From: an uncultured Sphingopyxis sp.
GTDB taxonomy: Bacteria; Pseudomonadota; Alphaproteobacteria; Sphingomonadales; Sphingomonadaceae
Assembly: GCF_900078365.1 (NCBI RefSeq)
Contig: NZ_LT598653.1
Span: forward strand, 1,488,001 to 1,552,000
Direction of reading: 5' to 3'
Length of the DNA: 64,000 bases
Shown here: one piece after another, positions 1 to 8,603 of the stretch
Position numbering within the stretch: the stretch's first letter is position 1
Layout: each line of letters opens with the position of its first letter
The notes under the pieces: generated by a model
Databases searched by the model: none
The model's input: the letters and a program-made list of their open reading frames with translations, nothing else
What the model was told of the DNA's origin: nothing
Position numbers and translations under genes: made by a program

Positions 1-80
1 TCAAGACCGATCCCTTTTATTCGAACAACTTCACCCCGACGGTGAAGCAGCTGGTGGACCGGATTTTGACGGGGGATTGA
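1..80 (+). CDS. C-terminal end of an unidentified protein (partial)
   Basis: Reading frame 3 is open from the window edge to a TGA at 78-80 and encodes 25 residues that include YSNNFTPTVKQLVDRIL. The codon use fits the surrounding genes. The fragment is too short to assign a family. The gene begins outside the window and is followed by an inverted repeat. Confidence 0.55.
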   Translation, partial: KTDPFYSNNFTPTVKQLVDRILTGD

Positions 81-87
81 ATTTACT

Positions 88-164
88 CGTCATTGCGAGC
101 GCAGCGAAGCAATCCAGAGTAGCATACATCGCCCTGGATTGCTTCGCTGCGCCCGCAATGACGA
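88..164. repeat. Inverted repeat, family A (cgtcattgcgagc... type)
   Basis: The arm cgtcattgcgagcgcagcg at 88 is matched by its reverse complement ending at 164, with a short unique loop. It can fold into a long hairpin and sits just after a stop codon. A second copy lies at 493-577. This looks like a REP-type intergenic repeat that may also stop transcription. Confidence 0.8.
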
Positions 165-186
165 ACATGTGTAGGGACGGCTGGCT

Positions 187-489
187 GTGCGCGAACGTCT
201 ACCGGCGGTCTATATCATGGCGAACAAGCGCAACGGCACGCTCTATACGGGCATGACGTCGAACTTGGTGCAGCGCGTCTGGCAGCACCGGGAAGGGCTC
301 GGCGGCTTTTCGCGGCGTTACGATTGCAAGATGCTCGTCTGGTTCGAGATACACGCGACGATGGAAACAGCCATCGCGAGGGAAAAGCAGATCAAGGCAG
401 GAAGCAGGGCCAAGAAACTGATGCTCATCGAGGCCGACAATCCGTCGTGGCGGGATTTGTGGCTTCAGATCGTCGACGGCAGCGCATGA
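187..489 (+). CDS. GIY-YIG nuclease family protein
   Basis: This 100-residue protein is the length of stand-alone UvrC-like GIY-YIG domains (YhbQ/URI group). The signature is visible as VYIM near residues 8-11 and LYTGMT near 19-24, followed by an Arg-containing helix (LVQRVWQHREG) and a C-terminal Glu region (AIAREKQIK), which together form the metal-dependent nuclease site in the family. The start is GTG. The gene is flanked on both sides by family A inverted repeats. Small GIY-YIG genes next to such repeats are common in sphingomonads, but the substrate is unknown. Confidence 0.85.
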   Translation: MRERLPAVYIMANKRNGTLYTGMTSNLVQRVWQHREGLGGFSRRYDCKMLVWFEIHATMETAIAREKQIKAGSRAKKLMLIEADNPSWRDLWLQIVDGSA

Positions 490-492
490 CGC

Positions 493-577
493 TCTGGATT
501 GCTTCGCTACGCTCGCAATGACGAAGGGGTGTAAAGCCTCGTCATTGCGAGGAGCGCAGCGACGAAGCAATCCAGAG
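493..577. repeat. Inverted repeat, family A, second copy
   Basis: The arm ctctggattgcttcgctacg pairs with a complementary arm ending in caatccagag near 577. It is the same element type as at 88-164, in the gap between two convergent genes, where it could serve as a terminator. Confidence 0.8.
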
Positions 578-600
578 CAGTATAGCCGGAAATCTGGGGC

Positions 601-1599
601 TCAAACCCACCCCTCCAGCACCTGGTCGGGCGGGCGGTGCCCGTCGCACCAGGCGCGGATATTCGCGATCACCTTTTCGCCCGACGCCTCGCGCCCCTCG
701 ATCGTCGCCGAGCCGAGGTGCGGGAGCAGCACGACATTGTCGAGCGCGAGCAGCGCGGGGTCGACCGCGGGCTCGTGCGTATAGACGTCGAGCCCCGCGC
801 CCGCGATGCGGCCCGTTTGCAGCGCCGCGATCAGCGCCTTTTCGTCGACGATCTCGCCGCGCGCGGTGTTGATGAGGTAGGCCGTGGGCTTCATCGCGCC
901 GATGCGCGCCGCGCTCACCATCTCGTGCGTTTCGCTCGTGTGCGGGCAGTGGATGGTGACGACGTCGCTGATGCGGAGCAGCGTGTCGACGCTGGCATGA
1001 TAGCTCGCGCCGAGTTCCTCCTCGATGGCTTCGGGCAGCCGCTTGCGGTTGTGATAATGGATCGACAGGCCGAAGGCGCGGGCGCGCCGTGCGACCGAGA
1101 GCCCGATGCGCCCCATGCCGATGATCCCGAGCAATTTGCCGCCGACACGGTGGCCGAGCATCGTGCTCGGCGCCCAGCCTTGCCATTTGCCCGACCGCAT
1201 CAGCTTCTCGCCCTCGGCGAGGCGGCGCGGCACGCTGAGGATCAGCGCCATCGTCATGTCGGCGGTGTCTTCGGTGAAGACGCCGGGCGTGTTCGACACC
1301 ATGATGCCCTTCGCGCGCGCGGCGGCGAGGTCGATATGATCGACCCCCGCGCCGAAATTGGCGATCAGCTTCAGCCGCTCGCCCGCCGCGGCGATCACCT
1401 CGGCGTCGATCTCGTCGGTCACCGTCGGCACGAACACGTCGCAATCGGCGACCGCGGCCTTCAATTCGTCGCGCGTAAAAGCGTGATCATGCGCCGACAG
1501 CCGGGCATCGAACAATTCGGCCATGCGCGCCTCGACATGCGGCATCAACTGGCGGGTGACGATGACGCGCGGGCGCTTGGGGCGGGTGGAATCGGGCAT
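601..1599 (-). CDS. D-isomer-specific 2-hydroxyacid dehydrogenase (glyoxylate/hydroxypyruvate reductase-like)
   Basis: The 332-residue protein belongs to the NAD(P)-dependent D-2-hydroxyacid dehydrogenases, cytosolic enzymes that reduce 2-oxo acids such as glyoxylate or hydroxypyruvate. The Rossmann motif GIIGMGRIG is present. The catalytic set appears in order: Arg in NTARGEIVDE, Glu in DVYTHEP and His in LLPHLGSAT. The ATG giving MPDSTRP was chosen because the longer open frame adds residues upstream that do not look like this family. The exact substrate cannot be read from sequence. Confidence 0.88.
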   Translation of the reverse strand: MPDSTRPKRPRVIVTRQLMPHVEARMAELFDARLSAHDHAFTRDELKAAVADCDVFVPTVTDEIDAEVIAAAGERLKLIANFGAGVDHIDLAAARAKGIMVSNTPGVFTEDTADMTMALILSVPRRLAEGEKLMRSGKWQGWAPSTMLGHRVGGKLLGIIGMGRIGLSVARRARAFGLSIHYHNRKRLPEAIEEELGASYHASVDTLLRISDVVTIHCPHTSETHEMVSAARIGAMKPTAYLINTARGEIVDEKALIAALQTGRIAGAGLDVYTHEPAVDPALLALDNVVLLPHLGSATIEGREASGEKVIANIRAWCDGHRPPDQVLEGWV

Positions 1600-1747
1600 G
1601 GCCGCCGATAGAGCGCGGTGCGGCGCGGCGGTCAAGAGCCTGTCCTGAAGGGATCGAGAGCGGCGGAAATGAAAAGCCTGGGGATGAACGCAGCCTTTTG
1701 CGCGGTGAGCGGTTGAAATGCGGATATGAGTTTGACAAGGCAAAGCG

Positions 1748-2212
1748 ATGACCAGCCGCCATATATTCGCCGCCGCCGTGCTGATGATGACCGTGGGACC
1801 GGCCTCCGCACAATCGCAACCCGACGTCGAAGTGCCCTATTGGGCGTCGATCAGCGTAGACAAGGCGCGGATGCGCAAGGGACCGTCGCCCCACGTCCCC
1901 GTGATGTGGGAATATCGTCGCAAGGATTTGCCGGTCAAGGTCGTCGCGCGCCATGAAAACTGGCGCAAGGTCGAGGATCCCGACGGGGCGCAAGGCTGGA
2001 TGGCGGCGCGCCTCCTGAGCCGCACCCGCACCGCGATCGTCACCGGCGACATCCGCCCGATGCGCGAGGACGCGAGCATCGCGGCCCCGGTCGCCTATCG
2101 CGCCGAGCCCGGCGTCGTCGGCCGGATCAGCGATTGCAGGAACGGCTGGTGCCGGTTCGACGTCAAGGGCCGCAAGGGCTGGATTCAGACCGACCATATC
2201 TGGGGCGATTGA
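1748..2212 (+). CDS. Secreted SH3-domain protein
   Basis: The 154-residue protein has an N-terminal signal peptide of about 22 residues ending in ASA. Two bacterial SH3-like segments follow: one containing ARMRKGPSPHVPVMWEYRR and EDPDGAQGWMAARLL, the other containing CRFDVKGRKGWIQTDHIWG. This matches the SH3_4 layout of exported alphaproteobacterial proteins thought to act at the cell wall. It stands alone, divergent from the dehydrogenase gene to its left. No enzymatic role is visible. Confidence 0.82.
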   Translation: MTSRHIFAAAVLMMTVGPASAQSQPDVEVPYWASISVDKARMRKGPSPHVPVMWEYRRKDLPVKVVARHENWRKVEDPDGAQGWMAARLLSRTRTAIVTGDIRPMREDASIAAPVAYRAEPGVVGRISDCRNGWCRFDVKGRKGWIQTDHIWGD

Positions 2213-2264
2213 CCGGCTGGGGACTAGCGACCGGGAGGCGGTCGGAAGCGGCCATTTCATTTCT

Positions 2265-2341
2265 CGTCACCCCGGACTTGATCCGGGGTCCATTCACGCA
2301 GCGTGGAAAGAATGGATCCCGGATCAAGTCCGGGATGACGA
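2265..2341. repeat. Inverted repeat, family B (cgtcaccccggacttgatcc type)
   Basis: The arm cgtcaccccggacttgatcc pairs with ggatcaagtccgggatgacg around a loop of about 35 bases. It lies in a 344-base gap without a gene (2213-2556) that also contains a family C repeat and a terminator. Confidence 0.85.
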
Positions 2342-2367
2342 ATGTCTGAGACTGGCCGAACCTAGCC

Positions 2368-2456
2368 GTCGCCCCCGCGAAGGCGGGGGCCGCTGTCGGT
2401 TTACGCAACACCGCTGATTAAGGCCGCTGGCGGCCCCCGCCTTCGCGGGGGCGACG
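2368..2456. repeat. Inverted repeat, family C (gtcgcccccgcgaaggcggg type)
   Basis: GC-rich arms at 2368-2394 and 2429-2456 are near-perfect inverted copies. The same family recurs at 3209-3288 and, in a variant form, at 4598-4677. These are typical dispersed hairpins of sphingomonad genomes. Confidence 0.85.
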
Positions 2457-2507
2457 GTTATAGGCAACGTCCGCTCTCCACCCCAAAACGGTCATCCAAC
2501 GCCGCCC

Positions 2508-2543
2508 AAAAAAAGGGCCGGACGATCGCTCGCCCGGCCCTTT
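2508..2543 (-). terminator. Rho-independent terminator of the RcnB-like gene
   Basis: The stem gggccgg/cccggccc is followed on the minus strand by a run of seven A on the plus strand, which reads as a U-run in the transcript. It lies 14 bases beyond the stop codon at 2557. Confidence 0.8.
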
Positions 2544-2556
2544 CTGTCTTTAGCGG

Positions 2557-3024
2557 TCAGCGCCACCGGAAATGGTTGCGATAGATCCGGATGACCTTGC
2601 CGCTGCGCATTTTGACGAGCAGCAGGTCGTTGTAATGGCGGACATAGGTCAGGTTGCGGCCCGCCCGCGGCACGCCCCAGCGGCTGTCCCACGCCGGGCG
2701 ATAAGCCGGCGCATAATAGTTCGAACGAAGCGTCGAGCCGACGCGGAACTGCTGGTAGCGGAAGGGCGCGCGATAATTCTGGTAGCGCGTTTCGCGGCGC
2801 CAGTCGCGCTGGCTTTCGCGCAAATCCTGACGTGCATCGCGGACATCGCGGCGCGCCTCGCGAATATCGCCGCGGTCGCCGCGACGCTGGGCATTACGCA
2901 GGTCGCGCTGTTCTTCGCGCAGTTCCTGACGATCCTTGCGGATTTCGCGGGTTTGCGCCTGCGCTGCCGCCGGAACCATCATCGCGGCGATCAGGCCGGC
3001 GGTGAGAAATTTCATCTTCTTCAT
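2557..3024 (-). CDS. RcnB family periplasmic protein
   Basis: The 155-residue protein has a signal peptide (MKKMKFLTAGLIAAMMVPAAAQAQ). A highly charged Arg/Glu/Asp helix follows at about residues 25-80 and is predicted to form a coiled coil. The C-terminal domain ends in YNDLLLVKMRSGKVIRIYRN, the conserved tail of the RcnB family. E. coli RcnB is periplasmic and takes part in nickel and cobalt homeostasis, but most alphaproteobacterial members are uncharacterised. The gene is monocistronic and has its own terminator. Confidence 0.82.
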   Translation of the reverse strand: MKKMKFLTAGLIAAMMVPAAAQAQTREIRKDRQELREEQRDLRNAQRRGDRGDIREARRDVRDARQDLRESQRDWRRETRYQNYRAPFRYQQFRVGSTLRSNYYAPAYRPAWDSRWGVPRAGRNLTYVRHYNDLLLVKMRSGKVIRIYRNHFRWR

Positions 3025-3208
3025 TGTGCCATTCCTTTTCCAATCGGTCAGGGGAGGGGAAATCTGCCCGATGACAGGAAAGGGATTAGGCGAGCCGGGT
3101 TGAACCGAAGCGGAATGCCGCGTTTATTTTCAGGTCATTAGTGTCGCAATTTGTCGTGAGGATCGCGACGAAACGACGCCGTCTTGGGGCGGCGTCCTGG
3201 AACCGGAA

Positions 3209-3288
3209 GCGTCGCCCCCGCGGAGGCGGGGGCCGCTGGCAGCCTTGCACTACGCCGATAGCGGCCCCGCCTCCGCGGGGGGCGACGC
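3209..3288. repeat. Inverted repeat, family C, second copy
   Basis: The arms gtcgcccccgcggaggcggg and cgcctccgcggggggcgac face each other just after the stop of the thiolase gene at 3296, where the hairpin may act as its terminator. Confidence 0.8.
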
Positions 3289-3295
3289 TTTTTCC

Positions 3296-4483
3296 TTAGA
3301 CCAATTCGACCGCCACCGCGGTCGCTTCGCCGCCGCCGATGCACAGGCTGGCGATGCCGCGCGTCTTGCCGTGGCGCTGGAGCGCCGCGATCAGCGTCGT
3401 GATGATGCGCGTCCCGCTGGCGCCGATCGGATGGCCGAGCGCGGTCGCGCCGCCGTGGACGTTGATCTTGTCGTGCGGAATGCCAAGGTCGTGCATCGCG
3501 AACATCGCGACGCAGGCAAAGGCTTCGTTGACCTCGAACAGGTCGACGTCGTCGATCGACCAGCCGGTCTTCGCGAGCAGCTTGTTGATCGCGCCGACGG
3601 GGGCGACGGTGAAATCCTTGGGCTCCTGCGCGTGCGCGGCATGCGCGACGAGCTTCGCGACCGGCTTCGCGCCCTTCGCCTCGGCGACCGACTGGCGCGT
3701 CAGCACGACCGCGGCGGCGCCGTCCGAAATCGACGAGCTGGTCGCCGCGGTGATCGTGCCGTCCTTGGCGAAGGCGGGTTTCAGCGTCGGAATCTTGTCG
3801 GGCATCGCCTTGCCCGGCGCTTCGTCGGTGTCGACGACCACGTCGCCCTTGCGGCCCGAAATCGTCACCGGCGCGATTTCGGCGGCGAAGGCGCCGCCGG
3901 CGATCGCGCCCTTGGCGCGGCTCAGCGATTCGAGCGTATACTCGTCCTGCGCTTGACGGGAGAGCTGATAGGCGTCGGCGGTGTCCTGCGCGAACGTCCC
4001 CATCGCGCGGCCCGCGTCATAGGCGTCCTCCAGCCCGTCGAGGAACATATGATCATAGGCGGTGTCGTGGCCGATGCGGGCGCCGCCGCGGTGCTTCTTG
4101 AGCAGATAGGGCGCATTGGTCATCGATTCCATGCCGCCCGCGACGATCAGGTCGACGCTGCCGGCGGCGAGCGCCTCGGCGCCCATGATCACCGTCTGCA
4201 TGCCCGAACCGCATACCTTGTTGACGGTCGTCGCCTGCACCGATTTGGGCAGGCCGGCCTTGATCGCGGCCTGCCGCGCCGGCGCCTGGCCGAGCCCGGC
4301 GGGGAGCACGCAGCCCATATAGATGCGCTCGACATCGTCGCCCGCAACTCCCGCACGCTCGACCGCCGCCTTCACCGCGGTCGCGCCGAGGTCGGTCGCG
4401 CTCGCGTCCGACAGGCTCCCCTGCATGCTGCCCATCGGGGTGCGCGCATAGGAGAGGAAGACGACGGGATCGGTGGCGGTCAT
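3296..4483 (-). CDS. Acetyl-CoA acetyltransferase (thiolase)
   Basis: The 395-residue protein has the normal length of a biosynthetic or degradative thiolase, which interconverts two acetyl-CoA and acetoacetyl-CoA in the cytosol. The acylated cysteine is Cys91 in NKVCGSGMQ. The later motifs VNEAFA, GGATALGHPIGASG and the second catalytic Cys in SLCIGGGEA are all present. The ATG at 4483 follows an acggag ribosome site; a longer frame upstream looks non-coding. It is not linked to a polyhydroxyalkanoate operon here. It could complete the acetoacetyl-CoA route fed by the acetoacetate-CoA ligase in the island. Confidence 0.93.
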   Translation of the reverse strand: MTATDPVVFLSYARTPMGSMQGSLSDASATDLGATAVKAAVERAGVAGDDVERIYMGCVLPAGLGQAPARQAAIKAGLPKSVQATTVNKVCGSGMQTVIMGAEALAAGSVDLIVAGGMESMTNAPYLLKKHRGGARIGHDTAYDHMFLDGLEDAYDAGRAMGTFAQDTADAYQLSRQAQDEYTLESLSRAKGAIAGGAFAAEIAPVTISGRKGDVVVDTDEAPGKAMPDKIPTLKPAFAKDGTITAATSSSISDGAAAVVLTRQSVAEAKGAKPVAKLVAHAAHAQEPKDFTVAPVGAINKLLAKTGWSIDDVDLFEVNEAFACVAMFAMHDLGIPHDKINVHGGATALGHPIGASGTRIITTLIAALQRHGKTRGIASLCIGGGEATAVAVELV

Positions 4484-4597
4484 GGCAAGAGACTCCGTAA
4501 GGGGAAGATGCGTCGGCGGGTCGCTTAGCCGAAATGCTGCACGTGCGAAAGAGGGCGGTGCATGGCTGGTTTCGACCGATGCGACCCTCTCCTGCAT

Positions 4598-4677
4598 CGT
4601 CGTTCCCGCGAAAGCGGGGACCCAGAGCGTGCGTAAGCTGATTCCGCACTGGGTTCCCGCTTTCGCGGGAATGACGA
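4598..4677. repeat. Inverted repeat, family C variant, within a 487-base gap
   Basis: The arms cgtcgttcccgcgaaagcgg and tcccgctttcgcgggaatga pair. The rest of the gap between the thiolase start (4483) and the next gene (4971) holds no convincing gene. It presumably carries the promoter of the aldehyde dehydrogenase, but no clear motif was identified. Confidence 0.8.
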
Positions 4678-4970
4678 ATCTTCGGTGTGTCCGCTCTCCA
4701 CCGCAAGGCCGACATGTCAGCCCCCGTCCGGCTGGCCGAAATCGCTGTCCTACAAAATCGCGCTGCGTTATCCTCCGTTGGATGTCGCGCCAAATCTCCA
4801 GGCCTTTTTCGCCCGCTCGGAACGGGATTTTCCCTCGACGGGTATCATTATACCGAAGGGGATCGACAAGTTTGACAACTTTCGCGGAGATTCCTTCAAG
4901 CGGGTTTCATCTTGCAACCTGCTGCGCGGCATGATCAAACAGCACCGCAATTCTTAGGGGGAGATGGGGC

Positions 4971-6425
4971 ATGGCTACTGCGATCGCACAGGACATCGCC
5001 GGCGAAACGGCGCGGATGCACGATGTGCTCGCGGCGCAGAAGGCGAGCTTCACCGCCGCGATGCCCGAAAGCCTCGCGGTGCGCACCGACCGCATCGACC
5101 GCGCGATCGCGCTGCTCGTCGACCATGCCGAGGATTTCGCCAAGGCGGTGAGCGAGGATTTCGGGCATCGCAGCCGCGAACAGACGCTGATGACCGACAT
5201 CATGCCCTCGGTCAGCGCATTGAAGCATGCGAAGAAACATATGGCGGCCTGGTCGCGGGGCGAGAAGCGCAAGCCCACCTTTCCGCTCGGGCTGCTCGGT
5301 GCGAAGGCCGAGGTCGTCTATCAGCCGAAGGGCGTCGTCGGCGTCGTCGCTCCGTGGAATTTCCCCGTCGGCATGGTCTTCGTGCCGATGGCGGGCATCC
5401 TCGCGGCGGGCAATCGCGCGATGATCAAGCCGAGCGAGTTCACCGAAAATGTGTCCGGCCTGATGGCGCGGCTCGTCCCCGACTATTTCGACGAGAGCGA
5501 AATGGCGGTGTTCACCGGCGACGCCGAGGTCGGCATCGCCTTCTCGAAACTCGCTTTCGACCATCTGATCTTCACCGGCGCGACCAGCGTCGGCCGGCAT
5601 ATCATGCGCGCCGCCGCCGACAATCTCGTTCCCGTGACGCTCGAACTCGGCGGCAAGTCGCCGACCTTCATCGGGCGCAGCGCCAACAAGGACCTCGTCG
5701 GCCAGCGCGTCGCGCTCGGCAAGATGATGAACGCGGGGCAGATCTGCCTCGCGCCCGATTACCTCCTCGTCGCCGAGGATCAGGAAGGCGCGGTGATCGA
5801 CAGCGTGACGAAGGGCGCGGCGGCGCTCTATCCGACTTTGCTCGCGAACGACGATTATACGTCGGTCGTCAACGGCCGGAATTACGACCGGCTGCAATCT
5901 TACCTCGCCGACGCGCGCGAGAAGGGCGCCGAGGTGATCGAGGTCAATCCGGGGCAGGAGGATTTCGCGAGCGCCAACGGCCACAAGATGCCGCTCCATA
6001 TCGTCCGCAATCCGACCGACGAGATGAAGGTGATGCAGGAGGAAATCTTCGGCCCGATTCTTCCCGTGAAGACCTACAAGACGATCGACGACGCGATCGA
6101 CTATGTGAACGACCACGACCGCCCGCTCGGCCTCTATTATTTCGGGCAGGACAAGAGCGAGGAAGAGCGCGTGCTGACGCGGACGATCTCGGGCGGGGTC
6201 ACGGTCAACGACGTGCTGTTCCACAATGCGATGGAGGATCTGCCCTTCGGCGGGGTGGGGCCGTCGGGCATGGGCAATTACCACGGCGTCGACGGCTTTC
6301 GCACCTTCAGCCACGCGCGCGCCGTCTATCGCCAGCCGAAGCTCGATGTCGCGGGGCTGGCGGGCTTCAAGCCGCCTTATGGCAAGGCGACCGCGAAGAC
6401 GCTGGCGAAGGAATTGAAGAAATGA
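4971..6425 (+). CDS. Coniferyl-aldehyde-dehydrogenase-type NAD(P)-dependent aldehyde dehydrogenase
   Basis: The 484-residue protein belongs to the aldehyde dehydrogenase superfamily, in the group containing bacterial coniferyl aldehyde dehydrogenase. It shows the cofactor motif VVAPWNFP, the general base Glu in LELGGKSPTF, the nucleophile Cys259 in NAGQICLAPDY and the late motif EEIFGPILPV. The start follows a ggggagatggggc ribosome site. The enzyme oxidises aldehydes to acids in the cytosol. The coniferyl preference is inferred from overall resemblance and the true substrate is open. The gene is monocistronic and convergent with the permease gene on its right. Confidence 0.88.
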   Translation: MATAIAQDIAGETARMHDVLAAQKASFTAAMPESLAVRTDRIDRAIALLVDHAEDFAKAVSEDFGHRSREQTLMTDIMPSVSALKHAKKHMAAWSRGEKRKPTFPLGLLGAKAEVVYQPKGVVGVVAPWNFPVGMVFVPMAGILAAGNRAMIKPSEFTENVSGLMARLVPDYFDESEMAVFTGDAEVGIAFSKLAFDHLIFTGATSVGRHIMRAAADNLVPVTLELGGKSPTFIGRSANKDLVGQRVALGKMMNAGQICLAPDYLLVAEDQEGAVIDSVTKGAAALYPTLLANDDYTSVVNGRNYDRLQSYLADAREKGAEVIEVNPGQEDFASANGHKMPLHIVRNPTDEMKVMQEEIFGPILPVKTYKTIDDAIDYVNDHDRPLGLYYFGQDKSEEERVLTRTISGGVTVNDVLFHNAMEDLPFGGVGPSGMGNYHGVDGFRTFSHARAVYRQPKLDVAGLAGFKPPYGKATAKTLAKELKK

Positions 6426-6443
6426 GATCTATTCCCGTTCGAG

Positions 6444-7553
6444 TCATTCCTTTCCCGCGATCCTGATCGGCTTGCCCAGCAGCGTCTTCACATAGATGCG
6501 CTGGACAAGGACATAGACCACGACGGTCAGCGGGGCGGCGAGCAGGACGCCGAGAAAGCCGAACAATATCCCCGCCGCGACAACCGCGAACAGCAGCACC
6601 GCCGGCGGCACGTCGACCGCCTGTTTCTGGATCATCGGCTGCAGGAAATTACCCTGCAACTGCTGGATCGCGAGGAACAGCAGGAGCGTCCACAGCGCCG
6701 TCATGGGCGAGACGGTGAAGGCGAGCAGCACCGCGGGGACGCCGGCGATGATCGGGCCGATCATCGGGATGACGTCGAGCAGGCCGGCGATCAGGCCGAG
6801 GCCCCCGGCAGCGGGGACGCCGAGCAGCGCGAGCCCCGCCGAGGTCAGCGCCGCGACGACGAGCGACGACACCGCCTGTCCGGCCATCCAGCCCTTCAGC
6901 CCGCGCGCGGCATCGTCCAGCGCCAGCGCCGCCGTTTCTTCGGCGCGGACCGGAAGCATGAGCAACAGCCCGCGCCGATAGGTCGCGGGATCGCTGGCGA
7001 GAAAGATCGCGGCGACGAGCACCAGCACGAAATCGGCGATCCCGCTGCCCGCCGCCAGCGCATAGCCGCCGGCTTGCGATGCAAGGCGCGAAATATCGTC
7101 GCTGCCGACCTCGGCCAGCTCGCGCACGCGCTGCCCCAGCCCATAGCGGTCGAGAAAGGCTTCGACCCCGCGCAGCGCCTGCGGAATCTGCTCGCGGATC
7201 GTGTCGATCTCGCGCGCCAGCTGCGAACCGAACAGCATGAAGACCCCCGCGAAGAGCGCGACGATCCCCGCGACCGACAGCGCCAATGCGATACCGCGAC
7301 CGACCCCGGTCTTGCGGCAGAGCCAGCTCGCGATGGCGTCGAAGACCGCGCCGAGCACGATCGCGGCAAAGACGAGCATGAAGAAACGCGTCAGCTCGAC
7401 CAGGAGCAGCGCGACGCCGACCAGCGCGAGGACGATCAGCGCTGCCGCCGCGATCCGGCCGGGTCCGAACGCGGGCGGCGGAGCGGCAGCGGGCTTCGTT
7501 TTGCTCTGCGATCGGGCGGGCGAGGCGGCGGGCGCCGGCGTCTTTTCGGTCAT
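6444..7553 (-). CDS. AI-2E family transporter (PerM/YdgG type)
   Basis: The 369-residue inner-membrane protein has a disordered Ala/Pro/Lys N-terminus of about 30 residues, then paired helices, an amphipathic middle region and a block of closely spaced helices in the C-terminal half that includes GLIAGLLDVIPMIGPIIAGVPA. This is the hallmark of the AI-2E/UPF0118 permeases. Members are variously implicated in autoinducer export or ion transport, so the substrate is not predictable. It lies 18 bases from the convergent aldehyde dehydrogenase gene. Confidence 0.88.
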   Translation of the reverse strand: MTEKTPAPAASPARSQSKTKPAAAPPPAFGPGRIAAAALIVLALVGVALLLVELTRFFMLVFAAIVLGAVFDAIASWLCRKTGVGRGIALALSVAGIVALFAGVFMLFGSQLAREIDTIREQIPQALRGVEAFLDRYGLGQRVRELAEVGSDDISRLASQAGGYALAAGSGIADFVLVLVAAIFLASDPATYRRGLLLMLPVRAEETAALALDDAARGLKGWMAGQAVSSLVVAALTSAGLALLGVPAAGGLGLIAGLLDVIPMIGPIIAGVPAVLLAFTVSPMTALWTLLLFLAIQQLQGNFLQPMIQKQAVDVPPAVLLFAVVAAGILFGFLGVLLAAPLTVVVYVLVQRIYVKTLLGKPIRIAGKE

Positions 7554-7656
7554 CGCGCCACCTTATCGGCGGTGATGTTTCGCGCAACCATATGCTTCGC
7601 CGTGATTCGCGCTGGACGCGGACCGTGCTTTTGTGGCAACGGCTCCGCGTCCACGG

Positions 7657-7741
7657 GCCCCTGTGGTGAAATTGGTAGACGCGCTCGACTCAAAATCGAG
7701 TTCCGCAAGGAGTGCTGGTTCGAGTCCGGCCAGGGGCACCA
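7657..7741 (+). tRNA. tRNA-Leu(CAA)
   Basis: The acceptor stem gcccctg pairs with caggggc. The anticodon stem ctcga/tcgag encloses the loop ctcaaaa, giving anticodon CAA. A variable arm of leucine type and the T loop ttcgagt follow. The terminal CCA is encoded. The gene is complete and uninterrupted. Confidence 0.96.
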
Positions 7742-7766
7742 TTCCCGCTTCGTTCGACGCCGGCGC

Positions 7767-8414
7767 CTATGGTCCGACGAAGGTCAGGGTCGAGATGTGA
7801 TAGGTTTTCGCGACCTCCTTGCCGCCGAGCGTGCGGGCGCCCTCGACCTCGTGCGAGATCAATAGCAGGTAGCGGCCCGTGCCGTTCACCGGGACATCGA
7901 CGCGGCCCTGGCCGTCGGCGGTGAAGCTCTTTTGCCAGCGGTCGGCGTTGATCACCGTCACCTTCGCGCCCGGCAGCGGTTTGCCGAGCCAGTGGACGGT
8001 GAAGCTGTCCGCGTTGGCGGCCGCCGGAACGATCTCGAGGTCGAGTGCCGAGCGGGTTTCGGTGCGGCCCGCGCGGGCGTAATAGATCACGCCTTCCCAT
8101 TTGCCGCCCTCGGCCTCCCACGGTGCGAACACATTGTCGTCGGTCAGGCGGACGTCGCCGGCGCCGGTCACCGCCGCTTCGATATGGTTCGCGCGGCGGA
8201 CCAGCGCCGCGGGTTTCGCTGCGTCGGCTCCGATCAGGCGCGGCGCCGTCAGCTTGGAAAATTCGGGATCGCCGGCTTCGGGAACCGGATCGGCGGGCTC
8301 GCCCAGATAGATGCGCGCGGCCCCCGTGGCGTCGCGCTCGACCCAGACCTCGTGGGCGGTTGCGGGGGACGCAAGGAAGCTGAAGGCCAGCAATGCGGCA
8401 AAAGTCTTTTTCAT
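7767..8414 (-). CDS. DUF4198 domain periplasmic protein
   Basis: The 215-residue protein has a clear signal peptide (MKKTFAALLAFSFLASPATA) followed directly by HEVWVE, the usual mature start of DUF4198 proteins. The C-terminal half contains a beta-rich carboxypeptidase-regulatory-like segment (GKPLPGAKVTVINADRWQ, FTADGQGRVDVPV). Family members often sit beside TonB receptors for metals, as here, where a siderophore receptor is divergently transcribed. A periplasmic role in metal or siderophore handling is inferred. The start has a strong ggagg ribosome site. Confidence 0.82.
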   Translation of the reverse strand: MKKTFAALLAFSFLASPATAHEVWVERDATGAARIYLGEPADPVPEAGDPEFSKLTAPRLIGADAAKPAALVRRANHIEAAVTGAGDVRLTDDNVFAPWEAEGGKWEGVIYYARAGRTETRSALDLEIVPAAANADSFTVHWLGKPLPGAKVTVINADRWQKSFTADGQGRVDVPVNGTGRYLLLISHEVEGARTLGGKEVAKTYHISTLTFVGP

Positions 8415-8539
8415 GGGGACCTCCCTGTTTCCGAATAGGCGGGGCGAACAATCCCGGGCGGGTTAGCCATGGGCGACCCCCGGTGATCGCTGTGTGGCCG
8501 CGGGCGCGTCCTATTGCAAACGATTATTACTAGCTTGCC

Positions 8540-8558
8540 ATTGCGACCGGTTCGCTCT
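8540..8558. promoter_or_regulatory. Weak iron-box-like half palindrome
   Basis: The sequence attgcgaccggttcgctct keeps the left arm attgcga and four bases of the right arm of the palindrome at 10685-10703. It lies upstream of the siderophore receptor. On its own the match is weak. Confidence 0.3.
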
Positions 8559-8571
8559 AGCTGCCGCCCTA

Positions 8572-8590
8572 ATTGAGATTGAGTCGCAAA
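8572..8590. promoter_or_regulatory. Iron-box-like operator upstream of the siderophore receptor
   Basis: The sequence attgagattgagtcgcaaa matches 15 of 19 positions of the perfect palindrome at 10685-10703 and ends 13 bases before the receptor start. The placement suits repression by a Fur-type regulator. The protein assignment is inference. Confidence 0.45.
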
Positions 8591-8603
8591 AAGGGAAAAG
8601 CCA

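Noticed and set aside
4935..6314. 459-residue open frame opposite the aldehyde dehydrogenase
   Set aside because: It is His/Arg-rich with no family features, and the opposite strand encodes a full aldehyde dehydrogenase with its catalytic residues.
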